Shown here: positions 8,360-17,618 of the stretch, piece by piece | Layout: each line of letters begins with the position of its first letter | Position numbering within the stretch: position 1 is the stretch's first letter | Assembly: GCF_001610895.1 (NCBI RefSeq) | Contig: NZ_CP011273.1 | Span: 4,030,001 to 4,094,000 of the forward strand | Reading direction: 5' to 3' | Source of the DNA: Planctomyces sp. SH-PL62 | GTDB taxonomy: Bacteria; Planctomycetota; Planctomycetia; Isosphaerales; Isosphaeraceae | DNA length: 64,000 nt | Translations under genes and position numbers: made by a program | Notes under the pieces: generated by a model | Told to the model about the DNA's origin: nothing | Seen by the model: only the letters and a program-made list of their open reading frames with translations | Databases searched by the model: none

Positions 8360-11300
8360 TCACGGCGAGGGGGCAGGGGGGCCGGGGACCAGTTGCTGGA
8401 AGATGGCGCGGGCGCGGGTGGTGAAGCGGGCGGAGTCGAGCAGGAACTCCGAGACGGCCAGCGTCGGGTCGGCCGCATCATACTTGAGTCGGCGGGCCAG
8501 CCGGGTCAGGTCGTCGGGATCTTCGGGGAGCACGGCGCCGGCGCGGTCGTGGATCAAGCGGAGGCGTGCGTCGACGCTGAAGAGGAAGTTGTAGATGTCG
8601 CGCAGCTCGTCGTGCAGGGCAGGGCTGAGCACGCCCAGGGCGGCCAGGGCGTCGAGGGCTTCCCAGGTGTTGGGACGGAGCACGTCGGGATGGCGTGCGG
8701 CGTGGACGAGCGTCAGGTAATGGACGGCGAACTCGACGTCGGCCAGCCCGCCGACGCCGCGCTTGATGTCCTTGCGGCCTCGCGAGTCCTCGAGCCGGCG
8801 GCGCATGTCGACGACGTCGGCCCCGAGCGATTCCGCATCGACGGGCCTCGACAGGATCGCTCGGATCGCGTCGGTGACGTGCCGTCCGAAGCCGCCGGTC
8901 GCGAAGACGACCCTGCCCCGAGTGAGCGCGAGCCTCTCCCACGATTGCGCCGAGGTCTCGTAGTAGCTCGTGAAGGCGGAGAGCGTGTTGACCAGGGGCC
9001 CGGCCGCACCGTGCGGGCGCAGCCGGGTGTCGACCTGATAGAGGATTCCCGTCGCGGCGTCACGGTCCATCGCCTTGAGGAACCGCTGGACGACGTCGGT
9101 GACGAACTGCTCGTTCGTCGTCGATTCGTCGCCGCCGGTCGTGACCCCCGCGCTCTCGTGGAGGAAGATCAGGTCGAGGTCGCTGTGGTAGTTGAGCGCC
9201 CGTCCGCCGAGCTTTCCCAGGGCGACGATCGCCCAGCGGTCGCGGCGTCCGTCGTCGGCGCGGGTGGGGGAGCCGAACCGCTCGACCCGACGCGCCCACT
9301 GGTCGCGCGCGACCTGCCCCACGATGGCCTCCGCGACGTCGGCGAGTTCGCGGGCGACCTCTCGGATCGGCTCGCGGGCCAGCACGTCTCGAGTCCCGAT
9401 GCGGACCCATTCCTTGTTCCGGAAGCTCCAGAGGATCGGCGTCTGGTCCTCGGCCCCACGGGTCAGCTCGGCGAGTTCGGACTTGATCGCGGCGCCCGGG
9501 AAGGGGCGGTCGATGATCAGCGAATCCATCAGGTCGTCGATCATCCCCGGGTTGTCGGTCAGGATCCGGCAAACGAGCTGACTGGTGGCGCAGAGATCGA
9601 CGTAGAGCCGCAGGCTCGGCGGGTTGATGTTGAACAGCTCCCAGAGGATCGCCTTGGCGCCCAGCGAGGCCGAGACTTTCTCCAGGTTGGCCAGCGTCAG
9701 GTCGGGCTCGGCGGTCCGTCCCACGGCCTGGAGCAGCCGGGGGGCGATCGACGCCAGGAAGTGGCGGCAGCGCGCGTGCGAGAGGAAAGCGAAGTCCTCC
9801 CTCGCCAGCGCCAGCAGGTTGTTGTAGGCGGCGGCCCGGTCGCGGAAGGGGTAGCGCGAGAGGACCTCGGAGGCCTGCTCCTCGGTGGTGTGCGGGTCGA
9901 GCACCAGGTCGACGACCGGGTCGGCCTCGGCGCCGTCGCCGTCGCCCTGGAGGAATGCGTCGTGGAGGATGTGGTTGAGGATCCGCCGGTTGAGTTCGGT
10001 CTTGCTCCGGTAGTCGGCCAGGAAGCGATGGGCCGGCCCGGTGCGGTCCTCCACGACGCTCAGCGGGACGTAGCCCATGCGGATCGCGAGGGTCCGAAGC
10101 TCTTCAAGGTCGCGGGGCATCTCGTGAGTCTGGCGGTCGAAGAGGATTTGCAGGCGATGCTCGACCTGGCGGAGGAAGCGGTAGGTGTCGTCCATCACGC
10201 TCCGTTCCTCGGCCGTCAGCGAGCCGACCTGTTCGAGCCGGTCGAGGGCCTCCAGGGTGTTCGTGCTCCGGACGACCGGGTGCTCCCCACCATGTAGAAG
10301 CTGGAGGAACTGGACCACGAATTCGACGTCCCGGATGCCGCCGCGGCCCGTCTTGACCTCGACCTCGGCGCGGCCCGCGGAGACCGTCCGCTGCTCGATC
10401 CGACGCTTCAGCGACTTGATCTCGGAGATCTCCGACGCGCTCAGGTAGCGTCGATAGACGAACGGCGTGACGGCCTCGATGAAGCTCCGGCCCAGGTCCG
10501 GGTCGCCGGCGATGGGCCGGCACTTGATCAAGGCCTGACGCTCCCAGGTCCGGCCCCGGGTGACGTAGTACCCCATCGTGGCGTCGAACGAGCGCGCCAG
10601 GACCCCCTGGTCCCCTTCGGGGCGGAGCCGCATGTCGACCCGGTAGGCCATGCCCAGCGTCGTATGGTCGGAGAGGAGCCGGACGACCTCGGAGCTCATC
10701 CGGGCGAAGAACTCGGCGTTCGTGACGGGACGCAGGCCGGAAGTGGAGCCGTCCTCGTCATAGAGGAAGATCAGGTCGATGTCGGAGCTGTAGTTCAGCT
10801 CGACGCCGCCGAGCTTCCCCAGGCCGAGGACCGTGAACCGGGAGGTCCGGGCGTGGGGTCGCATCGGGGCGCCGTATCGGCGTTCCATCGCGATCCGAGC
10901 CAGCCGGGTCGCCGCCTCCACGCAGGCGTCGGCCAGGTGCGACAGGTCGGTCGTCGTGACTTCCAGCGGGAAGCCGCGGACGATGTCGTTGTAGCCGATC
11001 CGCAGCGTCTCGCGGAGCCGGAAGCGGCGCAGCACCAGCCTGGGGTCTTCCTCGGGATCGCCCGTGGTCAGGGTGCTCCAGAGGTCGGCGCTCAGCGTCG
11101 CCCGGTCGCGACGCTCGGCCCCGGACTGGAGCCAGTCGATCAGGTCGGGGCTCCGGATGAGAAGCTCGCCGAGGTGTTGGCTGGTGCTGAAGACCTGGAG
11201 CAGAATCTCGGTCGTGCGGGGCCGATCCGCCAGACGGGCCAGGCCGGCCGCGGGGTCGGACAGGGCGGCGACGTAGCGCTCGAAGTTGGTCAGGGCCATC

Positions 11301-11503
11301 CCCGGATCGGAACATCTGGGCAGGACGTAATCGAACTGGCCGGCGAGCCGCGCGAGGAGCCTGCGCGCGTCGGGGCCGGCGTGGCGGGCGAGGTCCTCGA
11401 CGTCCCGCACGCCGCGGTCGAGGTCGCGCACGCCCAGGCCCTGGAGCCACTTGCGGGTCAGGGTCGGGAACTCCAGTTGCCGGACGAACCATTCGAGATT
11501 CAT
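8360..11503 (-). CDS. glnE: Bifunctional glutamine synthetase adenylyltransferase/deadenylase
   Basis: A 1047-aa protein with the duplicated nucleotidyltransferase architecture of GlnE. The first core is 'LGLGKLGGVELNYSSDIDLIF' around residue 215 (deadenylylase half). The second is 'LGKLGGRALNYHSDLDLIF' around residue 760 (adenylylase half), each followed by a PII-uridylyltransferase-like domain. It reversibly adenylylates glutamine synthetase in response to nitrogen status. Length is slightly above the usual about 950 residues. Both catalytic G-x-S/D-x-D-x-D type sites look complete. It lies 24 bp after the SUKH gene; glnA and glnB are not in the window. Confidence 0.9.
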   Translation of the reverse strand: MNLEWFVRQLEFPTLTRKWLQGLGVRDLDRGVRDVEDLARHAGPDARRLLARLAGQFDYVLPRCSDPGMALTNFERYVAALSDPAAGLARLADRPRTTEILLQVFSTSQHLGELLIRSPDLIDWLQSGAERRDRATLSADLWSTLTTGDPEEDPRLVLRRFRLRETLRIGYNDIVRGFPLEVTTTDLSHLADACVEAATRLARIAMERRYGAPMRPHARTSRFTVLGLGKLGGVELNYSSDIDLIFLYDEDGSTSGLRPVTNAEFFARMSSEVVRLLSDHTTLGMAYRVDMRLRPEGDQGVLARSFDATMGYYVTRGRTWERQALIKCRPIAGDPDLGRSFIEAVTPFVYRRYLSASEISEIKSLKRRIEQRTVSAGRAEVEVKTGRGGIRDVEFVVQFLQLLHGGEHPVVRSTNTLEALDRLEQVGSLTAEERSVMDDTYRFLRQVEHRLQILFDRQTHEMPRDLEELRTLAIRMGYVPLSVVEDRTGPAHRFLADYRSKTELNRRILNHILHDAFLQGDGDGAEADPVVDLVLDPHTTEEQASEVLSRYPFRDRAAAYNNLLALAREDFAFLSHARCRHFLASIAPRLLQAVGRTAEPDLTLANLEKVSASLGAKAILWELFNINPPSLRLYVDLCATSQLVCRILTDNPGMIDDLMDSLIIDRPFPGAAIKSELAELTRGAEDQTPILWSFRNKEWVRIGTRDVLAREPIREVARELADVAEAIVGQVARDQWARRVERFGSPTRADDGRRDRWAIVALGKLGGRALNYHSDLDLIFLHESAGVTTGGDESTTNEQFVTDVVQRFLKAMDRDAATGILYQVDTRLRPHGAAGPLVNTLSAFTSYYETSAQSWERLALTRGRVVFATGGFGRHVTDAIRAILSRPVDAESLGADVVDMRRRLEDSRGRKDIKRGVGGLADVEFAVHYLTLVHAARHPDVLRPNTWEALDALAALGVLSPALHDELRDIYNFLFSVDARLRLIHDRAGAVLPEDPDDLTRLARRLKYDAADPTLAVSEFLLDSARFTTRARAIFQQLVPGPPAPSP

Positions 11504-11527
11504 GCTGACGCCCCCGGGGACTCGGCT

Positions 11528-12253
11528 TCAGGGGGACGCCAGTTTGGGCGGCACGTGCTGGAGGTGCCGGATGATCGCCTCGACCTCGTCGTGGGTCAGG
11601 CCGGTCCTCACGGCGATCTCGCGCTCGTCGACTCCCGAGCCGACGAGCGGCCGGACCTCGGCGGCGAAGGGGCGGATCCGCTCGGGGAGATCCGGCGGCG
11701 GCGTGTATCGGCGGTGGGCTTCCCAGGGGGTTCCGAGGCTCTGGAAATCCGGGCCGGTCCAGTATTCGCGACCGCCTTCGCCCAAAAGCCTGAGGAACCA
11801 TTCCTCGAAGCTCCGCGCGATGATTCGCGGCTTGGCGTCGGCCTCCTCGTCGCCGGAGACGAAGATCGGGCAGCCGCCGCCGGGCCAGCGGTAGGCCAGG
11901 TCGATGCAGACCGTCTCGATGTTCGGGTTGCCCAGCTCGAACCAGCTCTCCGGCTGGATGAGCAGGTCGTCCATCCGGCCGAAGAGGATCATCGGGCCGA
12001 TGGCCGAGATGGGGTGGATCAGCGGGGCGTCGCGATGGAGCCCGTCGGAGAGGAGCAGCCAGGCGCGGAGGCCGGGGGGGAGGCGGAAACCGTGGCGGTT
12101 CTCCCACCCTGCGATCGCACCCGGAGACGCGCCGGGGCGGACCGCGCCGTCGCCGAACCCGGCGGCCAGGACCTCGGGGTCGGGCCTCGTTTCGGGGTCG
12201 ATCCCGCCCCAGGCCATCCAGCAATCCACCAGCTCCTCGAGCTGGCTCGGCAT
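11528..12253 (-). CDS. SMI1/KNR4 (SUKH) family protein
   Basis: A 241-aa protein. The segment 'IAGWENRHGFRLPPGLRAWLLLSDG' (residues about 45-70) is the diagnostic SUKH start (E-x-x-x-G-x-x-L-P-x-x-h-x-x-h-h-x-x-x-x-G). It is followed by typical beta strands with 'ETVCIDLAYR'. SUKH domains occur as immunity proteins to polymorphic toxins but also in housekeeping roles. No toxin gene is adjacent here. The last about 45 residues ('EREIAVRTGLTHDEVEAII') look like a small helix-turn-helix. The ATG at 12253, with a GGGGC-type site before it, is chosen over the long frame that overlaps miaB. It sits between miaB (11 bp) and glnE (24 bp). Confidence 0.75.
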   Translation of the reverse strand: MPSQLEELVDCWMAWGGIDPETRPDPEVLAAGFGDGAVRPGASPGAIAGWENRHGFRLPPGLRAWLLLSDGLHRDAPLIHPISAIGPMILFGRMDDLLIQPESWFELGNPNIETVCIDLAYRWPGGGCPIFVSGDEEADAKPRIIARSFEEWFLRLLGEGGREYWTGPDFQSLGTPWEAHRRYTPPPDLPERIRPFAAEVRPLVGSGVDEREIAVRTGLTHDEVEAIIRHLQHVPPKLASP

Positions 12254-12264
12254 CGGAGCCCCTT

Positions 12265-13695
12265 TCAAATCGGACTCGCGGCTTGGTTCTGGGCGATGCG
12301 ACCGAAGAGGGTCACGGCGCTTGCGTTCTCGATCTGGACCCGCGCCATGCGGCCGGTGAGCTCCTCGGGGCCGTCGAACACGACGATCCGGTCGCAGTGG
12401 GTCCGCCCGGTCAACTGGTCGCCGCCGTCCCAGCCTTCCTTGCGGGTCGTCGACCGGCTTCGGCCCTCGACGAGGACCGTCGTCTCCCGGCCGATGAACG
12501 CCCGGTTGTCCTCCAGGCTGATCGCCGTCTGGAGATCCAGCAGGACGTGGTTGCGACGGCGCTTGACTTCCTCCGGCACGTCGTCCGGGAACAGGTCGTC
12601 GGCCTTGGTGCCGGTGCGGGGGCTGTACTTGAAGATGAAGCTGTTCTTGAACCGGGAGCGTTCCAGCAGGCCGACGGTCTTCTCGAACGACTCTTCGGTC
12701 TCTCCGCAGAAGCCGACGATGAAGTCGCTGGAGACGGACGAGCCGGGGATGGTCTCCCGGAGCCGGGCCAGCATGTCCTCGTAGAAGGCGGCCGTATACA
12801 TCCGCTTCATCCGCTTGAGGACGAGGTCGCACCCGCTCTGCGCCGGGACGTGGATGTAGCGCGAGACCTTGGGGAGATCCCGGACGGCCTGCAGCAGGTC
12901 GTCGGTCATGTCGTTGGGGAAGTTGGTGATGAACTTGATCCGCTCGAAGCCCTCGACGTCGTGAAGCTGGGCGAGCAGGTCGGAGAGCCGGGTGATGCGG
13001 CCGTCGGCCTCCTTGTGCTTGTAGCTGTTGACCGTCTGGCCGATGAGGGTGATCTCCTTGACCCCCTGCATGGCGAGCAGGCGGGCCTCGGCGACGATCG
13101 CCGACGGCGGGCGGCTCTGCTCCGGGCCGCGGACCGACGGGACGATGCAGTAGGTGCAGAACTTGTCGCACCCCATCATGACCCGGAGGTAGGCCTGGAA
13201 CGGGCTGGGGCGGACGGCGGGCTCGCGGTCGGCGTCGTAGCTGTCGAAGCTCGACGTGACGTGCTCCCGGCTGCCGGCGTTCCGCGCCAGGCTGACGGCG
13301 AGCTGGGGCGAGGCTTCGGCCTTGGCCTTGGCGATCAGCTCCGGGACCAGGCCGAGCTGGCCGGGGCCGATCACCACGTCGACGTGCGGGGCCCGGCGGA
13401 GGATCTGGCCCTGGTCCTTCTGGGCCATGCAGCCCAGGACTCCGACCGCCAGGTCGGGCTTCCTGCGCTTGAGGTGCTTGATCCGGCCCAGGGCGCTGTA
13501 GATCTTATCCTCGGCGTGCTGGCGGACCGAGCAGGTGTTGTAGAGAATGGCGTCGGCCTGGTCGATGTCGTCGGTCAGTTCGTAGCCGTCGTCGCGCAGA
13601 CGGGCGACGACGAGCTCGCTGTCGAGCACGTTCATCTGACAACCGACGGTCTCGATGTAGAGCTTCTTCGACTGCGAGGTCGGCTGGTCGGCCAT
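12265..13695 (-). CDS. miaB: tRNA-2-methylthio-N6-dimethylallyladenosine synthase MiaB
   Basis: A 476-aa radical SAM methylthiotransferase that adds the 2-methylthio group to i6A37 of tRNAs reading UNN codons. The N-terminal UPF0004 domain has its three cluster cysteines (ETVGCQMN, YNTCSVR, LGCMAQ). The radical SAM triad is 'CDKFCTYC' (C-x3-C-x2-C) around residue 175, followed by 'ITLIGQTVNSY' where MiaB enzymes usually have GQNV. The C-terminal TRAM domain carries 'VLVEGRSR' and 'GRTHCDRIV'. The usual N of GQNVNSY is replaced by T. It is the first gene of the four-gene minus-strand run and is divergent from hpnR. Confidence 0.92.
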   Translation of the reverse strand: MADQPTSQSKKLYIETVGCQMNVLDSELVVARLRDDGYELTDDIDQADAILYNTCSVRQHAEDKIYSALGRIKHLKRRKPDLAVGVLGCMAQKDQGQILRRAPHVDVVIGPGQLGLVPELIAKAKAEASPQLAVSLARNAGSREHVTSSFDSYDADREPAVRPSPFQAYLRVMMGCDKFCTYCIVPSVRGPEQSRPPSAIVAEARLLAMQGVKEITLIGQTVNSYKHKEADGRITRLSDLLAQLHDVEGFERIKFITNFPNDMTDDLLQAVRDLPKVSRYIHVPAQSGCDLVLKRMKRMYTAAFYEDMLARLRETIPGSSVSSDFIVGFCGETEESFEKTVGLLERSRFKNSFIFKYSPRTGTKADDLFPDDVPEEVKRRRNHVLLDLQTAISLEDNRAFIGRETTVLVEGRSRSTTRKEGWDGGDQLTGRTHCDRIVVFDGPEELTGRMARVQIENASAVTLFGRIAQNQAASPI

Positions 13696-13939
13696 CGCTC
13701 GGACACTCCCAGGGCGGCGTGGCGGCGCGGCCTGTCACGCGGGGAAAACGAGGGGACACGTCGGGGCCGCAGGCCGGATCGCCGCCGGTCGCGCGTCCCG
13801 CCCACAAGACATCGATCTTAACAGTCCGCAGGGATTTTGGGAACGGCTCTCAGGACGTCGAACGGGCCCGATCGGCGACCGGCGCGGCGGTTGCATGCTC
13901 CGGCGACCGGGGCGGCGCTGGCGTCGAATCGAGCCGCTT

Positions 13940-13949
13940 GATATAAACC
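13940..13949 (+). promoter_or_regulatory. Possible -10 box for hpnR
   Basis: The sequence GATATAAACC contains TATAAA (13942-13947) about 48 bp before the hpnR start, in the only AT-rich part of the 299-bp miaB-hpnR divergent gap. No convincing -35 is seen 16-18 bp upstream, so this is a weak call. Confidence 0.25.
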
Positions 13950-13994
13950 CTTTGGCAAGAATTCACCATTTTCGAGGAGCCTCGCGGATCCCTC

Positions 13995-15548
13995 ATGAAG
14001 ATACTGGCCGTCCACCCCAGCTCCCTGATGTACACGAAGGTCTTTCTCAGGCTGGAGCCGCTGGGGATCGAGACCATCGCGGCCGAGTTGCGCCGGGCCG
14101 GCCACGACGTGCGGTTGATCGACCTGCAGGTCGACGACCACGCCGCCTATTTCCGCGAGCTCGACTCCTGGCGGCCCGACGCGGTCGCCTTCTCGCTCAA
14201 CTACCTGGCGAACGTTCCGGAGGTGGTCGACCTGGCGAAGGCGACCCGCGACCGGCTCCCGGACGCGTTCATCTTCGCCGGCGGCCATAGCGCGTCGTTC
14301 GTGGCCCATGACGTGCTGCGGCACGCCGACGGCGCGATCGACTGCGTGCTGAAGGGGGAGGGGGAGGCCTCCGTGGCCAGGCTGCTGGAGGCCGCCGCCG
14401 ACCGCGACCCGACGAGCCTGCTGGAAGTCCCCGGGGTGGTCGCCCCCGCCGGATCGGGGCCCACGCCGGCCTTCGTGCACGACCTGGACGACTTGACCCC
14501 CGCGCGGGACCTGCTCCGCCGCCGCCGCAAGTATTTCATCGGGGTCCTGGACCCTTGCGCGTCGATCGAGTTCAGCCGCGGCTGCCCCTGGGACTGCTCG
14601 TTCTGCAGCGCCTGGACGTTCTACGGGCGGAGCTACCGCGTGAAGTCGGCCGAGGCGTCGGTCGACGAGGTGGCCTCGATCCGCGAGCCGGGGATCTTCA
14701 TCGTCGACGACGTGGCGTTCATCCAGGCCGAGCACGGCATGGCGATCGGCGAGGGGATCGCCCGCCGGGGAATCCGCAAGCAGTACTACCTGGAGACGCG
14801 GGGCGACGTCCTCCTGCGCAACAAGGACGTCTTCCGGTTCTGGAAGACGATCGGCCTTCAATATATGTTCCTGGGCGTCGAGGCGATCGACGAGGAGGGG
14901 CTCAAGCGATTCCGCAAGCGGGTGACGCTCTCCAAGAGCTTCGAGGCGCTGGAGTTCGCGAGGTCGCTGGGGATCATGGTGGCGATCAACCTCATCGCCG
15001 ACCCGTCCTGGGACCGGAAGCAGTTCGAGGTCATCCGGCAGTGGTGCCTGGAGATCCCCGAAATCGTCAACATCAGCGTCAACACCCCCTATCCGGGCAC
15101 CGAGAGCTGGGTCACCGAATCGCGCCGGCTGATCACGCAGGACTACCGCCTGTTCGACATCCAGCACGCGGTGCTCCCCACCAAGATGCCGATCGAGGAG
15201 TTCTACGCCGAGCTGGTCAAGACGCAGCAGGTGCTCAATCGCAAGCACCTCGGCTGGAAGGCCTTCGTGGCGCTGGGCGGCATCCTGGCCGACAACCTCC
15301 GCCGGGGTCAGACCAACACGCTCAAGATGCTCTGGAAATTCAACAGCGTCTTCGATCCGAAGCTCCAGCTCGCCGACCACAAGCAGCCGGTGCGCTACCC
15401 GATGTCCCCCCCGCCGGCTCATCGCGAGGTCGTGGACCCGCACACGCTGTACATCCACCCGTCGCCGGGCCGCCGCGGCCGCACGATCGACGCCGAGACC
15501 GAGGCGTTCGTCGATCAGACCCGGCTTGGAGGCAAGCCTTCGACCTGA
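13995..15548 (+). CDS. hpnR: Hopanoid C-3 methylase (B12-binding radical SAM)
   Basis: A 517-aa protein that matches, from end to end as I recall the family, the HpnR hopanoid C-3 methylases. These use SAM and a corrinoid to methylate ring A of hopanoids. N-terminal B12-binding Rossmann domain: 'MKILAVHPSSLMYTKVFLRL', 'SLNYLANVPEVVDLAKA', 'GGHSASF'. The radical SAM core has 'EFSRGCPWDCSFCSAWTFYG' (C-x3-C-x2-C near residue 196). Further family-typical segments include 'YMFLGVEAIDEEGL' and 'NISVNTPYPGTE'. The C-terminus ends '...TEAFVDQTRLG'. No squalene-hopene cyclase or other hpn gene is in the window, so the substrate pathway must be elsewhere. It stands alone, divergent from miaB and convergent with pckA. 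Confidence 0.85.
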   Translation: MKILAVHPSSLMYTKVFLRLEPLGIETIAAELRRAGHDVRLIDLQVDDHAAYFRELDSWRPDAVAFSLNYLANVPEVVDLAKATRDRLPDAFIFAGGHSASFVAHDVLRHADGAIDCVLKGEGEASVARLLEAAADRDPTSLLEVPGVVAPAGSGPTPAFVHDLDDLTPARDLLRRRRKYFIGVLDPCASIEFSRGCPWDCSFCSAWTFYGRSYRVKSAEASVDEVASIREPGIFIVDDVAFIQAEHGMAIGEGIARRGIRKQYYLETRGDVLLRNKDVFRFWKTIGLQYMFLGVEAIDEEGLKRFRKRVTLSKSFEALEFARSLGIMVAINLIADPSWDRKQFEVIRQWCLEIPEIVNISVNTPYPGTESWVTESRRLITQDYRLFDIQHAVLPTKMPIEEFYAELVKTQQVLNRKHLGWKAFVALGGILADNLRRGQTNTLKMLWKFNSVFDPKLQLADHKQPVRYPMSPPPAHREVVDPHTLYIHPSPGRRGRTIDAETEAFVDQTRLGGKPST

Positions 15549-15568
15549 GCCGACGGCCGCGAGGGCTA

Positions 15569-15580
15569 GACCGGCCGGTC
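15569..15580. terminator. Short palindrome between hpnR and pckA
   Basis: A 12-base perfect palindrome (GACCGGCCGGTC) lies in the 30-bp gap where hpnR and pckA converge. It could pause either polymerase, but there is no T tract, so terminator function is only suggested. Confidence 0.25.
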
Positions 15581-17156
15581 AGGCCTGCCGGGTCCTGTCG
15601 TGGTTCTCCCGAAATCGGGCGGCCAACTCGGCCGCCTTGCGGTCGTAGGCCTCGGGGTCGGACCAGGAAGCGCGTGGATCGAGGACCTCGGCCGCAAGGC
15701 CGGGGCATGAGGCCAGCCGGCTGATGTGGAAGGAGTCGTCCGTCCTGGCGGGCACGTCGTCGAGTTCGCCGGAGAGGGCGGCCTGGATCAGCGACCGGGT
15801 GACGGGCATGGCGATCCGCTTGCCGATCCCGTACGGCCCGCCGTTGATCCCCGTGTTCACGAGCCAGCAGCGAACTTCGTGTCGATCGATCTTCCGGCCC
15901 AGCAGTTCGGCATACTCGCGGGGACGCAGGGGGAGGAAGGGCCCGCCGAAGCAGGGGCTGAAGACCAGTTGCGGCTCGGTGACGCCCGTCTCCGTGCCGG
16001 CGACCTTCGAGGTGTAGCCCGCGAGGTAGTGGAACATCGCCTGCTCCGCGGTGAGCTTCGCGATCGGCGGAAGCACGCCGAACGCGTCGTAGGTCAGGAA
16101 GAAGATCTGCCGGGGATGGCCGGCGACCCCTCGCGTATCGGCGCGGGGGAGATGGGTGATCGGGTAGCCCGCGCGGGTGTTCTCCGTCAGCGCCGCGCTG
16201 TCGAGGTCCAGCCGACGGGTCTTCGGGTCGATCACCACGTTCTCGAGGATCGTCCCGAAGCGCCGGGTGGTGGCGAAGATTTCCGGCTCGGTCTCCTCGC
16301 GGACCCGGATGGCCTTGGCGTAGCAGCCCCCCTCGAAGTTGAAGACGCCGTCGTCGCCCCAGCCGTGCTCGTCGTCGCCGATCAGGGTGCGGTCCGGCGA
16401 GGTCGAAAGGGTGGTCTTCCCCGTGCCGGAGAGCCCGAAGAACAGGGCCACGTCGTCGCGATCCTCGCCGTAATTGGCCGAGCAGTGCATCCCGAGCACC
16501 CCGCGCAGGGGGAGCAGGTAATTCAGGATCGAGAAGACCGACTTCTTGATCTCGCCCGCGTACTCGGTGCCGCCGATCAGGACCAGCTTCCTCGCAAGGT
16601 TGATGAGGATGAAGGTCCCGGACGGGGTGCCGTCGGTCGCGGGGTCGGCCTCGAAATCGGGGGTGTCGACGATCGTGAACTCGGGCCGGAAGTCGCGGAG
16701 GGCCGCCTCGTCGGACTCCCGGATCAGCAGGTCCCGGACGAAAAGGCTGTGCCAGGCGTACTGGGTGACGATTCGGACGGGGAGCCGGAACCTCGGGTCG
16801 GCGCCGCCGTAGCAGTCCTGGACGAACAGCTCCTTGTCGGCCAGGTAGGCCCGCTGACGCTCCCAGATGCGGTCGAAGGCCGCCTCGGACATCGGCTGGT
16901 TGTATTCGCCCCACCAGATCCGATCGCGGCTGCACGGCTCGTCGACCAGGAACTTGTCGTGCGGCGACCGCCCCGTGTGGACGCCGGTGTCGACGGCGAG
17001 GGGGCCCCCCTCGGCGATGAGGCCCTCCCCGCGACGGACGGCGTGCTCATAGAGGACGGGGGCGGGCGGATTCCAGTGCGTGGGGGCCTCCCGTGCGATG
17101 CCCAGTTCGTCCAGCCCATGGGTTTTGACGACGGTGTTCTCAATACCGTTCAACAT
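15579..17156 (-). CDS. pckA: Phosphoenolpyruvate carboxykinase (ATP)
   Basis: A 525-aa ATP-type PEPCK converting oxaloacetate and ATP to PEP, CO2 and ADP, the entry step of gluconeogenesis. Visible motifs: 'VDTGVHTGRSPHDKF' (substrate loop), 'HCSANYGEDRDD', the kinase-1 P-loop 'FGLSGTGKTTLS', and the metal/kinase-2 region 'GDDEHGWGDDGVFNFEGGCYAK'. The adenine-binding C-terminal part is complete. Length is typical. The ATG at 17156 has GGAAG seven bases upstream; the frame continues to 17507, but that part overlaps low-coding leader sequence and is left out. Confidence 0.93.
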   Translation of the reverse strand: MLNGIENTVVKTHGLDELGIAREAPTHWNPPAPVLYEHAVRRGEGLIAEGGPLAVDTGVHTGRSPHDKFLVDEPCSRDRIWWGEYNQPMSEAAFDRIWERQRAYLADKELFVQDCYGGADPRFRLPVRIVTQYAWHSLFVRDLLIRESDEAALRDFRPEFTIVDTPDFEADPATDGTPSGTFILINLARKLVLIGGTEYAGEIKKSVFSILNYLLPLRGVLGMHCSANYGEDRDDVALFFGLSGTGKTTLSTSPDRTLIGDDEHGWGDDGVFNFEGGCYAKAIRVREETEPEIFATTRRFGTILENVVIDPKTRRLDLDSAALTENTRAGYPITHLPRADTRGVAGHPRQIFFLTYDAFGVLPPIAKLTAEQAMFHYLAGYTSKVAGTETGVTEPQLVFSPCFGGPFLPLRPREYAELLGRKIDRHEVRCWLVNTGINGGPYGIGKRIAMPVTRSLIQAALSGELDDVPARTDDSFHISRLASCPGLAAEVLDPRASWSDPEAYDRKAAELAARFRENHDRTRQA

Positions 17157-17618
17157 GTCGATACTTCCAATCCACAGTGGCTTCAGCTTCAGTAGGTAAG
17201 CGATCCTTGATTCTTCATCATACCGCCCCTCGAGCGGGCGGACCAAGACGCCAGGGAGATCGAGGACCACCTCGGCCCTCGATCTCGGGACCTGTCGCTT
17301 CACGCCCCGCGCACGTCTCCTCGGCTCGCCCTCCCCAATTTTGGGTTCGTTCGCCCTCCCCCGAAATCGAAGCCAGATGACGCAAAGTATGGCTGGGTGA
17401 TATATTATGCCATAAATAGCGTGCAAGAAATTGGCTTTGTTCGGCGGTTTCGTGTTGGCTCTTAGATACTCCGTATCGCGTGATTCGAGTGCGAGCGGCG
17501 GCGGCATGATCGACGAGGACGCACCCCCTCACGATGACAGTGCGTCAATCCGCGGAGATGGAGCGACTCAATCAGGGAAATCGGGATGTCGAGCGGGCGT
17601 CGGGGGGCGGTTCGCCGA
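17157..17618. promoter_or_regulatory. pckA leader and promoter region (462 bp)
   Basis: No gene is supported here. An AT-rich island at about 17388-17425 (minus strand reads CTATTTATGGCATAATATATC) lies about 240 bp before pckA. It is the best candidate for its promoter, with CATAAT as a -10. The long leader that would result has no obvious riboswitch structure that I can see. The remaining part, up to the phosphatase stop at 17619, shows no repeat. Confidence 0.35.

Noticed and set aside
17157-17507. N-terminal extension of pckA by 117 residues
   Set aside because: The extension covers AT-rich leader and promoter-like sequence; ATG 17156 has its own ribosome site and gives the normal length.
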